Source: Rickettsia endosymbiont of Cantharis rufa (GTDB lineage: Bacteria; Pseudomonadota; Alphaproteobacteria; Rickettsiales; Rickettsiaceae). Taken from it: DNA of 64,000 nucleotides. The DNA is taken from assembly GCF_964026445.1 (NCBI RefSeq), contig NZ_OZ032150.1:806001-870000 (forward strand). The letters are read 5' to 3'. Positions 1 through 9,943 of this stretch are shown here, one piece after another. The position numbers and the translations under genes were made by a program. The notes beneath the pieces were generated by a model, which was given only the letters and a program-made list of their open reading frames with translations, was not told the DNA's origin and ran no database searches. Position 1 is the first letter of the stretch, and each line of letters starts with the position of its first letter.

Positions 1-890
1 TGTGCATCCGTATTCGGTATAGTAATTAAGGTAATATTAGGCAACCTTGCTACATTATCGCTAATAATATTTACGTTAGAATACTTCTTTAGTTTTTTCT
101 CTAATATTCCCTGTAAATTTTTGATTTTTATATAATTCTCTATTATATTTTTTCTCATTAATTCAGCCGCTAAACCAAAACCTGCAATTGCTATAACATT
201 CTCCGTACCTGAACGCACATTTTTTTCTTGCCCACCACCGATAATTATCGGAGTAAGCTGAAAGTGAGAAGTAGAAATTAAAGCAGCTCCTCCCTGCCCA
301 CCTCCTATTTTATGCCCTGAGATTGTAGCAAAATCTAATCCTAAATCTTTGATATATGTTGGTATTTTACTAAAAGCTTGCACTAAATCACTATGAAATT
401 TTGCCTTATATTTTTTAGCTATTTTACTTATTTCAAATGTATTTTGCAGTACCCCGCTTTCATTATTAGCCATCATTATAGATACTAATTTTTTTGTAGC
501 ACTACTTTGTGACAATAATTCTTTTAGATGCTCTAGATCAAGCAAACCTTGATTATCAACTTTTATAACTTTAATATTTGGAGCATGTTTTATATGGTCA
601 TAGATCGATAAATGTTCAATAGCCGATATGAAAATATCACCGTCATAAAAATTCTTTATTATTAAATTATTACTCTCCGTTCCGGATGAAGTAAAGGTAA
701 TATTATATTCCCTAGAGGGTGCCCCAAGAGCTACAGCTAATTGAAAACGCGCTTCTTCTATAACATTCCCAGCAAATACACCTGATCTATGTATTGATGA
801 AGGGTTAAGCTCCTTGTCCATCAAACTTATTATGAATTCCTTAACTCTAGGATTGATAGAAGTAGTAGCACTGTGGTCTAAATATATCAT
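1..890 (-). CDS. cysteine desulfurase (NifS/IscS class V aminotransferase), 3' end outside window
   Basis: PLP enzyme that takes sulfur from L-cysteine for Fe-S cluster assembly. The minus-strand frame starts at the ATG at 890-888 and is open to the window edge, so the C-terminal part is missing. The N-terminus reads MIYLDHSATTSINP, the usual start of this family. Further in are TSSGTESNN (phosphate-binding region), HSDLVQAF (cofactor-binding Asp) and SGHKIGGGQGG, with the Schiff-base Lys. The catalytic Cys loop should follow, but only part of the C-terminal domain is visible. It starts 4 bases after the iscR-like gene, so the two are almost certainly co-transcribed. Rickettsia carry two paralogues; this looks like the one directly next to the Rrf2 regulator, but I cannot tell which number it has. 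Confidence 0.93.
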   Translation of the reverse strand, partial: MIYLDHSATTSINPRVKEFIISLMDKELNPSSIHRSGVFAGNVIEEARFQLAVALGAPSREYNITFTSSGTESNNLIIKNFYDGDIFISAIEHLSIYDHIKHAPNIKVIKVDNQGLLDLEHLKELLSQSSATKKLVSIMMANNESGVLQNTFEISKIAKKYKAKFHSDLVQAFSKIPTYIKDLGLDFATISGHKIGGGQGGAALISTSHFQLTPIIIGGGQEKNVRSGTENVIAIAGFGLAAELMRKNIIENYIKIKNLQGILEKKLKKYSNVNIISDNVARLPNITLITIPNTDA

Positions 891-894
891 ATAT

Positions 895-1311
895 TTAAAT
901 AATACTTAGCTCTAAAGCATCTTTAATTGAGATATTTTCAAAATAATCTCTAATATGCTTTCCAAACCCTTTCCATAATTTATGCGAATTACATTTTATT
1001 GTATCAGGAACACAAGTTTTAACTGATTTTTTATAGCAGGTAGTCATTATAAAATTTTCATTAACAGCGTCCATAATATCGGAAATTTTTATTTCTTCTA
1101 GGTTACCTATTAAAATATATCCTCCTTTAGCCCCTCTAATAGCCTTAACTAAATTAGCTTTTTTAAGCTTAGCAAATATCTGCTCCAAATAGTTAAGTGA
1201 TATATTTTGTTTTACGGAAATTTCATTCAAAGTAACCGGTTCAGCACATGATTTTGAAGCCATTTCAAGTATTGCCATTACGGCATATCTTCCTTTTGTC
1301 GTCAGCATCAT
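895..1311 (-). CDS. iscR: Rrf2-family Fe-S cluster regulator (IscR-like)
   Basis: 138-residue transcription regulator of the Rrf2 family. The winged-helix region starts MLTTKGRYAVMAILEMA and continues with the recognition part NYLEQIFAKLKKANLVK and GAKGGY. Three cysteines (C92, C100, C107) and H110 followed by LW match the [2Fe-2S] ligand set of IscR. The Cys spacing is wider than in E. coli IscR (x7 and x6 instead of x5 and x5). The protein likely senses Fe-S status and controls the cysteine desulfurase gene just downstream. Translation may start at Met1 or Met2. Family is clear; the exact cluster chemistry is inferred. Confidence 0.9.
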   Translation of the reverse strand: MMLTTKGRYAVMAILEMASKSCAEPVTLNEISVKQNISLNYLEQIFAKLKKANLVKAIRGAKGGYILIGNLEEIKISDIMDAVNENFIMTTCYKKSVKTCVPDTIKCNSHKLWKGFGKHIRDYFENISIKDALELSII

Positions 1312-1481
1312 ATGACTAACCTATTAAAACTTAAAATTGTTTTATATCTACAATACCCAAGTAATTTAGTCAAGTATATAATTATAATAATTAATAGAAA
1401 TAAACTTGTTAATATAAAGTTTAACTGTATGAAATATAGTGGAAGTAGGAAGAAGTATAATATTGGACAATTTTTACTTTA

Positions 1482-1665
1482 TGTCATTCCTATGTGTCAT
1501 TGTTGTGTGGATATAAAAAGCACTCAGTGTCATACCGTGGCTTGACCACGGTATCCAGAAAATAATCAAAATACTAATTTTTCTGGATCCCGTAAATAAA
1601 TCACGGGATGACAGCGGTGAAATTAATCCACGCAATAAGACCTTTCAGCTTTCGCAGGGATGACA
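1482..1665. repeat. nested Rickettsia palindromic elements
   Basis: The outer element runs from TGTCATTCC at 1482 to GGGATGACA near 1665, with inner arms ATTGTTGTGTGGAT and ATCCACGCAATA. Inside it lies a second palindrome at 1528-1613 (TGTCATACCGTGG ... CACGGGATGACA). It fills most of the 416-base gap between iscR and the next gene; I see no gene in that gap. Confidence 0.85.
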
Positions 1666-1727
1666 TCGAGAGCTTTTTAAAAAATGTCTAGTGCTATAAA
1701 AAAGACAGGGTATTGTAAATAATTTTT

Positions 1728-3185
1728 TTATCCACGCCTCCTGTTTGTTGTTCTATTTTTAGATTTAGGCTTTGAAGAAGCAGCAATATTTTTTAAATTA
1801 GTTTGATAATTTTTAATTCTCTCCATTCTTTCTTCTCTTAGTTTTTCATAATGAGTTTTAGCATTTTTTCCAAAACCTACCCTAGTTTCCATATTTTTTA
1901 CAAAATCATTAACAAGTACTCGTTGATGCCCTTGAATATCGATTTGACAATTTTTATCTAAAGCACCAGGCATAGTTTCTTGTATTTTTTTTATAGCGCG
2001 GTATATATCTAGGGCCTCAGGTTGATAATGACCGCTATTATTACTAAGGTAATCAATTTTTCCCTTATCATTTATCCCTATAACTCCTGCTGCTTCCGCA
2101 GGCTTTCCACTTAAAAATGAACCGTGAACAAGATTTTTAGTACTCGGCAAATATTGATTTTTATGAGTACCCATATAAATTGCTCCATCCTTTCCCATTA
2201 CAAATGCTTGAACATTATTCATGCTCTTACTTTCTTTACCGATAGTGGAAGCTACATTACCCTTAGCATCAAGTAATTTATGAGAAGAAGCATCATAGAC
2301 TAATCGGTGATTTTTTTGTTCCTCCGGACCCATACGCAATATTTCAAATTCATGCTCACCCCATATTTGTTTACCTTGAGCTATTTCTTGAAGATGATGT
2401 TCGGCGAGTTTTGGATTTGGATGAACTACTTTAACTCTTACAGAATCTACTATAGCATCGTTTAATTTTCCTAATTCATGTTTTTCCGGTATTAAAGCAG
2501 CCCTAAATTTATCTATTAATCTATTCCAATTATCTTTAGCTCTAGTTTTTGGATCTCTAAAAGGTGTATCAATATTTCCCCCTGCATCCCCAACTAGATA
2601 AACTTTATTATCCTTTTGGATTAAATTGTCTTTGTATAAAGGTCCTCCTTCTTGATTAATAAGCTGCCCCTTTCTTTCAATAGCAGCTAATTGACCATCC
2701 TTATAAAGGATAATTTTTTCATTATTTAATCCAAGCTTTGAATTAATTTGTATTTTACCTTGATGATTTAAATTACCAATATCGATACCGTCAATATCCG
2801 CAATTTGAATATCTCTATTTTCATTCACAAATTTTCTAATTTCTTCAGGATTATTAATAAATTTACCGCTATCCTTTAATATTCCTTGTATATAGCCGGT
2901 AGTATAAGTAAATTCTTCTTTGATTATTTTCGTGTCCTTTATAAAACCTACTGCAGCAAAAATTTGTTGAAAGAAATTTAGATTTCTCTTTACTTCAATA
3001 TTTTTTACTCCGGTAGCTTCTCTTTCATGAATTACTAATTGATCTGGCTTTAAGTTGCCGCCTTTATCATAAATATTAATTACTCTTCCTTTTATAAGAT
3101 TTACTTCTGTTGCTTCTTGATTTTGAGAAAATTCTTTAACCTGGGGTTCTTCTACAAACCTTACTTTCTTTTTTTCTTTGCTCAT
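1728..3185 (-). CDS. putative effector-like protein with IQM/HSSF-SGHY-type domain
   Basis: 485 residues with no signal peptide or membrane segment; the C-terminus is basic (ends KNRTTNRRRG). I do not know an assigned function. The C-terminal half carries a recognisable pattern: AFVMGKDGAIYMG (about 327-339), HGSFLSGKPAEAAG (354-367), then GKIDYL and SGHYQPEALDI (384-394). The same order (FVM..D...Y, HSSFLAG....AAG, SGHYxP) is known to me from plant IQM calmodulin-binding proteins and related bacterial proteins. The N-terminal 300 residues are charged and show DG/KG-rich segments without a family I recognise. It stands alone between RPEs and a membrane gene. A secreted role is inference only; that the frame is a real gene is well supported by length and conserved pattern. 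Confidence 0.8.
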   Translation of the reverse strand: MSKEKKKVRFVEEPQVKEFSQNQEATEVNLIKGRVINIYDKGGNLKPDQLVIHEREATGVKNIEVKRNLNFFQQIFAAVGFIKDTKIIKEEFTYTTGYIQGILKDSGKFINNPEEIRKFVNENRDIQIADIDGIDIGNLNHQGKIQINSKLGLNNEKIILYKDGQLAAIERKGQLINQEGGPLYKDNLIQKDNKVYLVGDAGGNIDTPFRDPKTRAKDNWNRLIDKFRAALIPEKHELGKLNDAIVDSVRVKVVHPNPKLAEHHLQEIAQGKQIWGEHEFEILRMGPEEQKNHRLVYDASSHKLLDAKGNVASTIGKESKSMNNVQAFVMGKDGAIYMGTHKNQYLPSTKNLVHGSFLSGKPAEAAGVIGINDKGKIDYLSNNSGHYQPEALDIYRAIKKIQETMPGALDKNCQIDIQGHQRVLVNDFVKNMETRVGFGKNAKTHYEKLREERMERIKNYQTNLKNIAASSKPKSKNRTTNRRRG

Positions 3186-3331
3186 TTGAATTACCTAAAG
3201 TTATAAATAAATAATTTTAGGTTTCATTTTAACAATAAAAACTTTTATTTTTTAGTAATTTTTTAATAATAGGCTGTTTTTTTAGTAAATTGAGGATTTA
3301 AAATCACATATTATATGATAACCGATTTTTC

Positions 3332-4273
3332 TTATATATAACTCGACAGGCTCTTGTTAATTTGCCAAATAGCAATAAACACTAAACAAGTTGTAAACAT
3401 TTGTAGTAGCTGTAATAATATGCTTAATTCCGGTATTAATATAATAATAACCGGTTGTAATATTATCGGAACTCCGCTTGAAAACATTACTAACCTTATA
3501 GAAGTTTGTATTGAAGTTTTAGTAGTAAGTAAATTAGCTAAGCTATACACTAACAAAACTACAATACTTCTCTCTAATAAGAACGTTACAAACCAAAATA
3601 ATATAATAGCCGGCATACCGAAATAAATAAATAAATTTGGTGCATGTAATAAATTATCGGCAAAATACTTTTTTATTATTTCAGGAGTTAAAATTACTTC
3701 ATTTTGCTTGAATATCTCAGAATAGTCAACGGTACTTGGAAAATTTTTCTTAGTATTGGCAACAATTAAATTTATCTTCAGCTTATTATCTTCAAGTACA
3801 AACGGTATTTTGCTTTTTTCTTTGTTAGAAACTTGATTTTTTGTATCAATGACGACTATTTTATTGTTATTTTTACTATATAAATATATAGGTTCTACTT
3901 CTTCAACTGAAATTTTTGAATTATTATATTTAATTTCCGGTAATTGATTAATAATATATTCAATATTATCTGTAACTTTTGATGATTGTATTCCGTTAAA
4001 GTAATCTTTTAAAGTTATTACGTAATTTAATATAAAAATGCAATAAATTATTGATATAGTAAAGGATATGGTAAATAAATATCTTATCCCATATCCTTGA
4101 TAGTTTCTATATACGCCTTTATAGAACTCTATAGAGCTAATAGATAGACGTAACTGACGGAGTAATGTATTTAATCCTCCTAATATAAATGATAATAAAT
4201 ACATTGATCGGTTAAACTTTAAATTAAAAATACAAGCAGCAACAATATAACTTATAATTATATAAAATTGCAA
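3332..4273 (-). CDS. DUF1189-like integral membrane protein
   Basis: Membrane protein of unknown function, 313 residues from the first start. The region SSIEFYKGVYRNYQGYGIRYL followed by a long hydrophobic helix fits the opening of DUF1189 proteins. There is one membrane span near residues 68-88. A soluble part of about 120 residues follows, with the stretch YSEIFKQNEVILTPEIIKK that is typical of this family. Three or more spans lie at the C-terminus. Met24 (ATG at 4204) is an alternative start that would remove an extra N-terminal hydrophobic stretch and better match the family. Monocistronic, with nuoN transcribed divergently. Confidence 0.75.
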   Translation of the reverse strand: MQFYIIISYIVAACIFNLKFNRSMYLLSFILGGLNTLLRQLRLSISSIEFYKGVYRNYQGYGIRYLFTISFTISIIYCIFILNYVITLKDYFNGIQSSKVTDNIEYIINQLPEIKYNNSKISVEEVEPIYLYSKNNNKIVVIDTKNQVSNKEKSKIPFVLEDNKLKINLIVANTKKNFPSTVDYSEIFKQNEVILTPEIIKKYFADNLLHAPNLFIYFGMPAIILFWFVTFLLERSIVVLLVYSLANLLTTKTSIQTSIRLVMFSSGVPIILQPVIIILIPELSILLQLLQMFTTCLVFIAIWQINKSLSSYI

Positions 4274-4370
4274 ATTTTTTAATAGATTATAATATTATAT
4301 ATATAAGTTTGTTGATAAAAAATGATTTATTTACTAATATCTATATTTCCATAAATAATATTAGTTTTAT

Positions 4371-5747
4371 ATGCTACTGTTACTTCCTGAAATAACTTTG
4401 ATTTTAATAGCACTTTTGGGGCAGTTTTTTGCCGTAATGGTACCAAGTAAAAATAGAATTATTTATAATATCATTATTTTATTATGTATATTATCAATTT
4501 TCCTTACTTTTAAATATTCAAGCTATGAAGGAGTATGGTACTCATTTGCTACCGGAATAAATATCGGTATTAGTAAAAGTACAGTGTTACTATTTACTAT
4601 TATATCCATGATTATATACCGTGATTACTCTATTCTTGCCGCCGAGGAATTAAAGTTTGAATTTATTACTTTAATATTATTATCCGCTGTAGGTATTTTT
4701 GTTGCAATTTCATCACGGAATTTTCTACTATTATTCTGCGGTATGGAACTTACTGCTTTAACTTCATATACACTTGCAGGATTCAAATTAAATGATATTA
4801 AATCATCAGAAGGTGCTTTAAAATACTTTATCTTAGGTAGTTTAGTTAGTTGTTTATCATTATTTGGGATTTCTTTTATATATGGATTCGGTGGAAGCTT
4901 ACAATTTGAGGATATCTTATACAGACTAAATGATAATTCTGGGATAAATCTTGGTTTAATAATTGGTATTGTATTATTTTTAAGTAGTATTCTCTTTAAA
5001 CTCTCAAGCGTTCCACTCCATTTTTGGGTCCCTGACGTATATGAAGGATCTCCGATAACTTCGGTTACCTACTTCACTACTGCTTCAAAAATAGGTATGG
5101 TTATCGTTTTATTAAATATTAGCAAATTAATTATAGGTAATTACTACCCTGTTAATTATAATTTAATAAAGATAATTGCTATATTATCTATGCTGCTTGG
5201 GGCTTTTGGAGCTATTCGTCAAACTTCTCTAAAAAGATTAATGGCATATAGCACTATTTTAAATATCGGTTATGTATTAATCGGCATTCTTCTGCATAAT
5301 CAAGAAGGATATAAAGCAGCTTTGCTATATATTCTAATATATGCGGTAGGGAGTATAGGATTTTTTACCTGCTTAATTATGCTACTCGGTAAAGACGCCG
5401 ATAAAGCTAGTTTTAGTAGTATACAAGGAATTGCAGAGAATCGTAAAGCCATAGCTGCCGTAATTAGCATAGTTATGTTTTCAATGATTGGAATCCCTCC
5501 TCTCACAGGATTTTTCGGTAAATATTACCTTTTTTACCAAGCAATTAATCAAGAAGAATTTGCATTAGCTTATTGCGGTATTTTTACCAGCGTAGTTGCT
5601 GCTTTTTATTATCTTAAAGTAATAAAAGCCATGTATTTTTCTAAAAAGATTGGGGTAATTAAGTTACCGATGCAATATGGGCTTTTACTGATTAATTACT
5701 TAGTTGTAAGTTTCTTGTTGCTTGGTTCATTTATTATCTCGTTTTAG
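4371..5747 (+). CDS. nuoN: NADH-quinone oxidoreductase subunit N
   Basis: Membrane-arm subunit of respiratory complex I, a proton-pumping antiporter-like subunit in the cytoplasmic membrane. The 458-residue protein is almost wholly hydrophobic, with about 13-14 helices. Family marks are the conserved Glu in [17 protein letters not shown], lysine-bearing helices ([20 protein letters not shown]) and [19 protein letters not shown]. Length is normal for NuoN. It is separate from other nuo genes here, as is common in Rickettsia. Its last 14 bases overlap the end of the convergent gene. Confidence 0.96.
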   Translation: MLLLLPEITLILIALLGQFFAVMVPSKNRIIYNIIILLCILSIFLTFKYSSYEGVWYSFATGINIGISKSTVLLFTIISMIIYRDYSILAAEELKFEFITLILLSAVGIFVAISSRNFLLLFCGMELTALTSYTLAGFKLNDIKSSEGALKYFILGSLVSCLSLFGISFIYGFGGSLQFEDILYRLNDNSGINLGLIIGIVLFLSSILFKLSSVPLHFWVPDVYEGSPITSVTYFTTASKIGMVIVLLNISKLIIGNYYPVNYNLIKIIAILSMLLGAFGAIRQTSLKRLMAYSTILNIGYVLIGILLHNQEGYKAALLYILIYAVGSIGFFTCLIMLLGKDADKASFSSIQGIAENRKAIAAVISIVMFSMIGIPPLTGFFGKYYLFYQAINQEEFALAYCGIFTSVVAAFYYLKVIKAMYFSKKIGVIKLPMQYGLLLINYLVVSFLLLGSFIISF

Positions 5748-7281
5748 ATGGTGTAGGCTTTTTATTAATAACACTAGATGCAGTAGTCTTAGTAGGCTTC
5801 ATAACCTTTTCTTTTAGGTTCTTTATATGTTTTAGATCTTCTTCATCTAATTTTAATAAATCCTGGTTCTTCTTTTTAGCTTTTTTAGCTAAACCTAATT
5901 GACTTGGAGTAACACTAATAATATCATCCGTTCCGACTTCTTTCTTGTATTTTTCTAGAGCGTCTACATATTCTCTGTTTGCATCTATATTTGTCTTTAC
6001 CGATTTTTGCTCCGGTTCTTTCTTGGTTTTTACTTTATCGGAAGAATCAACTAAATTTCTTTCATATTTAATATCTTCATTTAAGCTTCTCATTGTCTTT
6101 ATTAAATGTTTTTTTGCACTATCCCTAATACCGAGTATTTCTAAAATTCTTGCAAAATTAGTAGTAACTTTATTTCTTAATTTAAGTTTTTGTCCTCCAT
6201 TTTTTCTTTCTTCATAATTAAGAATTTTCTCAAAATAATCAGGGTATTCTTTCATTAATGTTTTTAATCCTTGCTCTTTCACTTCGTAATAAGGAAAACT
6301 ATATTTTTTAGAGATTAAACTACTTACTTTAATTTCTAAACCATATTCCTTTAAGGATTCTTGCCTTTTTTTCATTGTATCTATTAAACTAGCCTTAGTT
6401 TCTTCAGGCGTTATTTCCTTAGATTTTTTATTATTAAATTTCCTTGGCATCGCTTGTTTTGCAAATTCTGCAATTGCTTCATTACTATAATATTTAGTTA
6501 ATTCATCAAAACTTTTATCAATAGTTTTGCTTAGATCAATTTTAGAAACTTCAAGTAAGCTATCGGCAAATTTAGGATTTTTTGTTCTTAAACTAGACGG
6601 AAATTCTCTAAAATGGTTAGTAGGACTGAATCCAGGCAAATGTTTAGCTCTTGAATGCGGATAGATATTATTTGTTAAATTATCAAAACTACCGGCAAAA
6701 TCAATCCTTACTAATTTAGGTAAAGTTTTTGAATTTTTTTGGTCTCTGATAACTCCTATATTTCCAACATGTATATCAAAATCGCCAATCAATAAACTCG
6801 CAGGCATAATATTTTCAAAATTCTGATATTTAATTTCCTTAAAAGCATTTTCTAAGGTTCTAAATAATTTATTTCGAGTCCCCATAAAAAGCGGTCTACC
6901 TCCATCTTTTCTAAACCAAGAACTCGGTTTAGTTTTAGTAGACATATGTTTATCCATGTCCACATACATATCGCTACTATAATTCTCAAAAAATTCAGAT
7001 TTGACATATATTTGCGAATCAACAGCTTTAGATTTATTAAAATTATCAGGGGCAATTAAGTTAACTTTTGCTCCATTTCCAGGACTTATAGCTTCAAAAA
7101 TTTGAGATCCTAAAAATTCGGCTATATTTTTTGAACTTGAAGCCTCTTTTTTTATCATTGCCATAATTTTACCGTCTGAGCTTTGATGTACTCCGCCATG
7201 CTCTCCTGCCTCATTAGCTCCGCCTCCTTTAGGCTTTAAAAAGTTCCAATCTTTAAATACTGATTTTTTATTTTGAGTCAT
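5734..7281 (-). CDS. putative phosphoinositide-kinase-like protein (Risk1-type candidate)
   Basis: 515-residue soluble protein without a signal peptide. The N-terminal half shows a kinase-like order of motifs. A Gly-rich strand pair and Lys ([19 protein letters not shown], about 28-46) comes first. GDFDIHVGN (166-174) then resembles a catalytic loop with Asp and Asn. RIDFAGSF (192-199) resembles the metal-binding Asp of PI3/PI4 kinases (IDFG..F). The C-terminal half is Lys/Glu-rich, probably helical, and ends in a basic tail. Rickettsia are known to secrete a PI kinase effector (Risk1), and this protein could be that or a relative. The motif match is seen; catalytic activity and secretion are inference. 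The gene ends 14 bases inside nuoN on the opposite strand. Confidence 0.7.
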   Translation of the reverse strand: MTQNKKSVFKDWNFLKPKGGGANEAGEHGGVHQSSDGKIMAMIKKEASSSKNIAEFLGSQIFEAISPGNGAKVNLIAPDNFNKSKAVDSQIYVKSEFFENYSSDMYVDMDKHMSTKTKPSSWFRKDGGRPLFMGTRNKLFRTLENAFKEIKYQNFENIMPASLLIGDFDIHVGNIGVIRDQKNSKTLPKLVRIDFAGSFDNLTNNIYPHSRAKHLPGFSPTNHFREFPSSLRTKNPKFADSLLEVSKIDLSKTIDKSFDELTKYYSNEAIAEFAKQAMPRKFNNKKSKEITPEETKASLIDTMKKRQESLKEYGLEIKVSSLISKKYSFPYYEVKEQGLKTLMKEYPDYFEKILNYEERKNGGQKLKLRNKVTTNFARILEILGIRDSAKKHLIKTMRSLNEDIKYERNLVDSSDKVKTKKEPEQKSVKTNIDANREYVDALEKYKKEVGTDDIISVTPSQLGLAKKAKKKNQDLLKLDEEDLKHIKNLKEKVMKPTKTTASSVINKKPTPSKTR

Positions 7282-7376
7282 CCTAACCCCTTTATTAATA
7301 ATTTAAATAAAATTGATAATTTTGATATAATTATAAAACATAATATTTATTATATATCAAAGATAAAAGCTGTGTT

Positions 7377-8378
7377 CTACTTAATTTTATTTTTCTTTAA
7401 TATTTCAGCTACTTCGAGAGTTGCGTAAGTAAATATAGCAGTTGCTCCAGCGCGTTTAAAACTAATTAATGATTCAATTAAAGATTTTTCAAAATCTAAC
7501 GCCCCTGCTTCGGCTGCAAATTTTAACATTGCATATTCTCCGCTAACCTGATATGCAAAAATTTTAGCATTAAAATTATTTGCTGCTTCACGAATAACAT
7601 CCAAAAACGGCATACCGGGCTTAACCATTACCATATCGGCTCCCTCTGCTATATCATGCTCAATCTCAAGCATTGCTTCCTTAATATTACGCACATCCAT
7701 TTGATAGCTTGATTTATCTAAATAATTCTTTTTATTACTCCTAACTGCATCGCGAAACGGACCGTAAAAGCTTGAAGCATACTTAGCCGCATAAGCAAGA
7801 ATCCCAACATTTATAAAACCTTCTTTGTCGAGATATTCCCTTATAGCTCCGATTCTTCCATCCATCATATCAGAAGGTGCAACAATATCTACTCCGGCTT
7901 TTGCTAACACTAATGCTTGATTACACAAAGCTCTTACTGATCTATCATTATCAACTTCCCCATGATGCACAATACCGTCATGACCATGCGTGGTATAAGG
8001 ATCAAGTGCTACATCGCATATTATACCGATATCGATATTAGCATTTTTGATGCTTCTAATAGTTCTACATATTAAATTATCTAAATTATAAGCCTCATCG
8101 GCATTCTCACTTTTTAGACTTCGATCAATACTCGGAAATAATGCGATAGCATTGATACCAAGCTCTGTTGCTTCTTTTGCCGTTTCTACTACTTGATCGA
8201 TCGATAAACGGTATATACCAGGCATAGTCTTAATTTCTTGTCTTTCATTATGCCCTTCAACAACAAATAAAGGTAGCACTAAATCATTGATTGATAAATT
8301 ACTTTCAGCTATTAACTCTCTAAGCCAAAATGCTTTTCTATTTCTTCTAAGTCTAATAAGAGGGTACATAAAATTCAT
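7377..8378 (-). CDS. hemB: delta-aminolevulinic acid dehydratase (porphobilinogen synthase)
   Basis: Joins two 5-aminolevulinate molecules into porphobilinogen in haem synthesis; cytosolic. 333 residues, normal length. Both active-site lysines are visible: YAAKYASSFYGPFRDA and MVMVKPGMPFLDV. The metal-site segment reads DVALDPYTTHGHDG, with Asp and Ala where zinc enzymes have Cys. This makes it the magnesium/potassium type usual in alphaproteobacteria. It stands alone on the minus strand, divergent from the next gene. Confidence 0.97.
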   Translation of the reverse strand: MNFMYPLIRLRRNRKAFWLRELIAESNLSINDLVLPLFVVEGHNERQEIKTMPGIYRLSIDQVVETAKEATELGINAIALFPSIDRSLKSENADEAYNLDNLICRTIRSIKNANIDIGIICDVALDPYTTHGHDGIVHHGEVDNDRSVRALCNQALVLAKAGVDIVAPSDMMDGRIGAIREYLDKEGFINVGILAYAAKYASSFYGPFRDAVRSNKKNYLDKSSYQMDVRNIKEAMLEIEHDIAEGADMVMVKPGMPFLDVIREAANNFNAKIFAYQVSGEYAMLKFAAEAGALDFEKSLIESLISFKRAGATAIFTYATLEVAEILKKNKIK

Positions 8379-8545
8379 ATCTCATTTTGGTTAATAACTT
8401 GGATTCTAATATATAGCTTAAACTATCTTATAATAAAAATATCGCACTACAAAAAGAAATTTTACTTGTAATCTATAAAAAATTTAAGCAAAATGACGAA
8501 AATTAAAATATGGTTTAATTCTGTAAATAAATATAGGAGTTTAAT

Positions 8546-9943
8546 ATGGCACAAGATAATATTCCAAAATCAGTAAAAGAAAAAATAAAGGAGTGGGAAA
8601 AGAAATCAAATATGTCAAATAACCCACCAAAAAATACAAAACCAACCGTTCCTCCAAAGCCTACTTCTGAGAAAATAAAGGCACGGGACGAGGGGCATAA
8701 AAAACAGACTTATTTAACTACACATTCCCAAGCACTTGATATATTTGTCGATACCACATCTCCTCAAAAAGGACAGGAAGCAAAACATGTTAATCCAACT
8801 ATTATAACACAGCAGCAAAAAATCGCAAGAACAACACAGCATGATAATGCGCCTCAAAAACCTACTATATCTCCAAATTCAACTTCCGAACAAGAAAAAA
8901 GGGGGGCAATAAGATCCTTTTTAACTAACAGTAGTATAGAGCTTCATGACTTTGGAGTTGAGGATTTATTTCATTATGTATCTTCGACTAAAAATACACA
9001 AAATCCAAATCGGGTTAACTCGATTATTAATACTTATGACAGAACATTATCAAATATAGTTAAAGCAATAGATGTAAATAACCGAGAACAATTTATGAAT
9101 CTTATGGAAAATCTGATAGAAGAGCATCCACATAAAGATAAATTTGAGAGAATTAATCGGCTTTATAAAGATATCACCCATAGCCAAATAGCAAGCGAAG
9201 AAACGCATAAACCACAATCTAATTTAACCGTGAAAGAGAAAATAGAGAGATTTTTTAAAAATCATAATATTGATACCAAAGATGCTTTGATTCCGGAATT
9301 TAGCCGCTATATAGAATTAAGTGGTTCTATGGCAGGGAAGCGTCTTGATGTTACTGTTAAAGCTTATGAACAATCATTAGGACGGCTAATAAAACAAGTA
9401 GAGGTACCTCAAAAAGAGTTTATTTCTTTTATAGAAGACGATCTAATAAAGAATCACCCACATAAAGATAAATTTGAGAAAATCAATCAACATTATAAAC
9501 TACCTGAACCACCTAAATTATCTGATATAATTGATAATCTTAGAGAATTAGTAAACAGTGATGATATAATAGCTAATTTAAAACAAAGTAGTAAACACAT
9601 CGAATTTAAAGAAAAAGTAACTAATATTATTCAGATTTATGATGATAATAAACATAATCCATCTGCTATAGCTAAAGTTGAAACAAGACTGAAAGAGGTA
9701 GGTAAATGGTGCGAAGAAACTACAAAAATGGATAATACTCCTATTTGGAAAAATATTGGTAATTTTATAAAATATTCTTTTACTGGAGATAAGACTAAAG
9801 CTGCTTTTTACAAAGATGCTATAAAAAATTCTACTCAAAATACTAAAAAAGCTATAGCAGAAATACAAAAATCTCTTACTAATCCTTCTTCTAATTCATC
9901 TAGTGTTCCACCAAAGAATAAGGGAGAAAGGTATAGAAGCTAA
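8546..9943 (+). CDS. hypothetical protein with a tandem ~88-residue repeat
   Basis: 465 residues, not assigned to a family I know. A good ribosome site (AGGAG, 7 bases before ATG) supports the start. The first ~115 residues are Pro/Lys/Gln-rich and disordered-looking, with PPKP motifs. A module then occurs twice, at about 121-208 and 231-318. Each copy begins IRSFL/IERFF and ends [15 protein letters not shown] / [16 protein letters not shown] third, weaker helical segment follows (321-400), then an Asn/Ser/Pro tail. Such architecture is common in secreted rickettsial proteins, but that role is inference. The stop overlaps the end of priA by four bases, convergently. Confidence 0.75.
   Translation: MAQDNIPKSVKEKIKEWEKKSNMSNNPPKNTKPTVPPKPTSEKIKARDEGHKKQTYLTTHSQALDIFVDTTSPQKGQEAKHVNPTIITQQQKIARTTQHDNAPQKPTISPNSTSEQEKRGAIRSFLTNSSIELHDFGVEDLFHYVSSTKNTQNPNRVNSIINTYDRTLSNIVKAIDVNNREQFMNLMENLIEEHPHKDKFERINRLYKDITHSQIASEETHKPQSNLTVKEKIERFFKNHNIDTKDALIPEFSRYIELSGSMAGKRLDVTVKAYEQSLGRLIKQVEVPQKEFISFIEDDLIKNHPHKDKFEKINQHYKLPEPPKLSDIIDNLRELVNSDDIIANLKQSSKHIEFKEKVTNIIQIYDDNKHNPSAIAKVETRLKEVGKWCEETTKMDNTPIWKNIGNFIKYSFTGDKTKAAFYKDAIKNSTQNTKKAIAEIQKSLTNPSSNSSSVPPKNKGERYRS

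Noticed and set aside
1312..1545. Plus-strand open frame of 77 codons after iscR
   Set aside because: It reads through an AT-rich spacer into an RPE, has no family pattern and no ribosome site.
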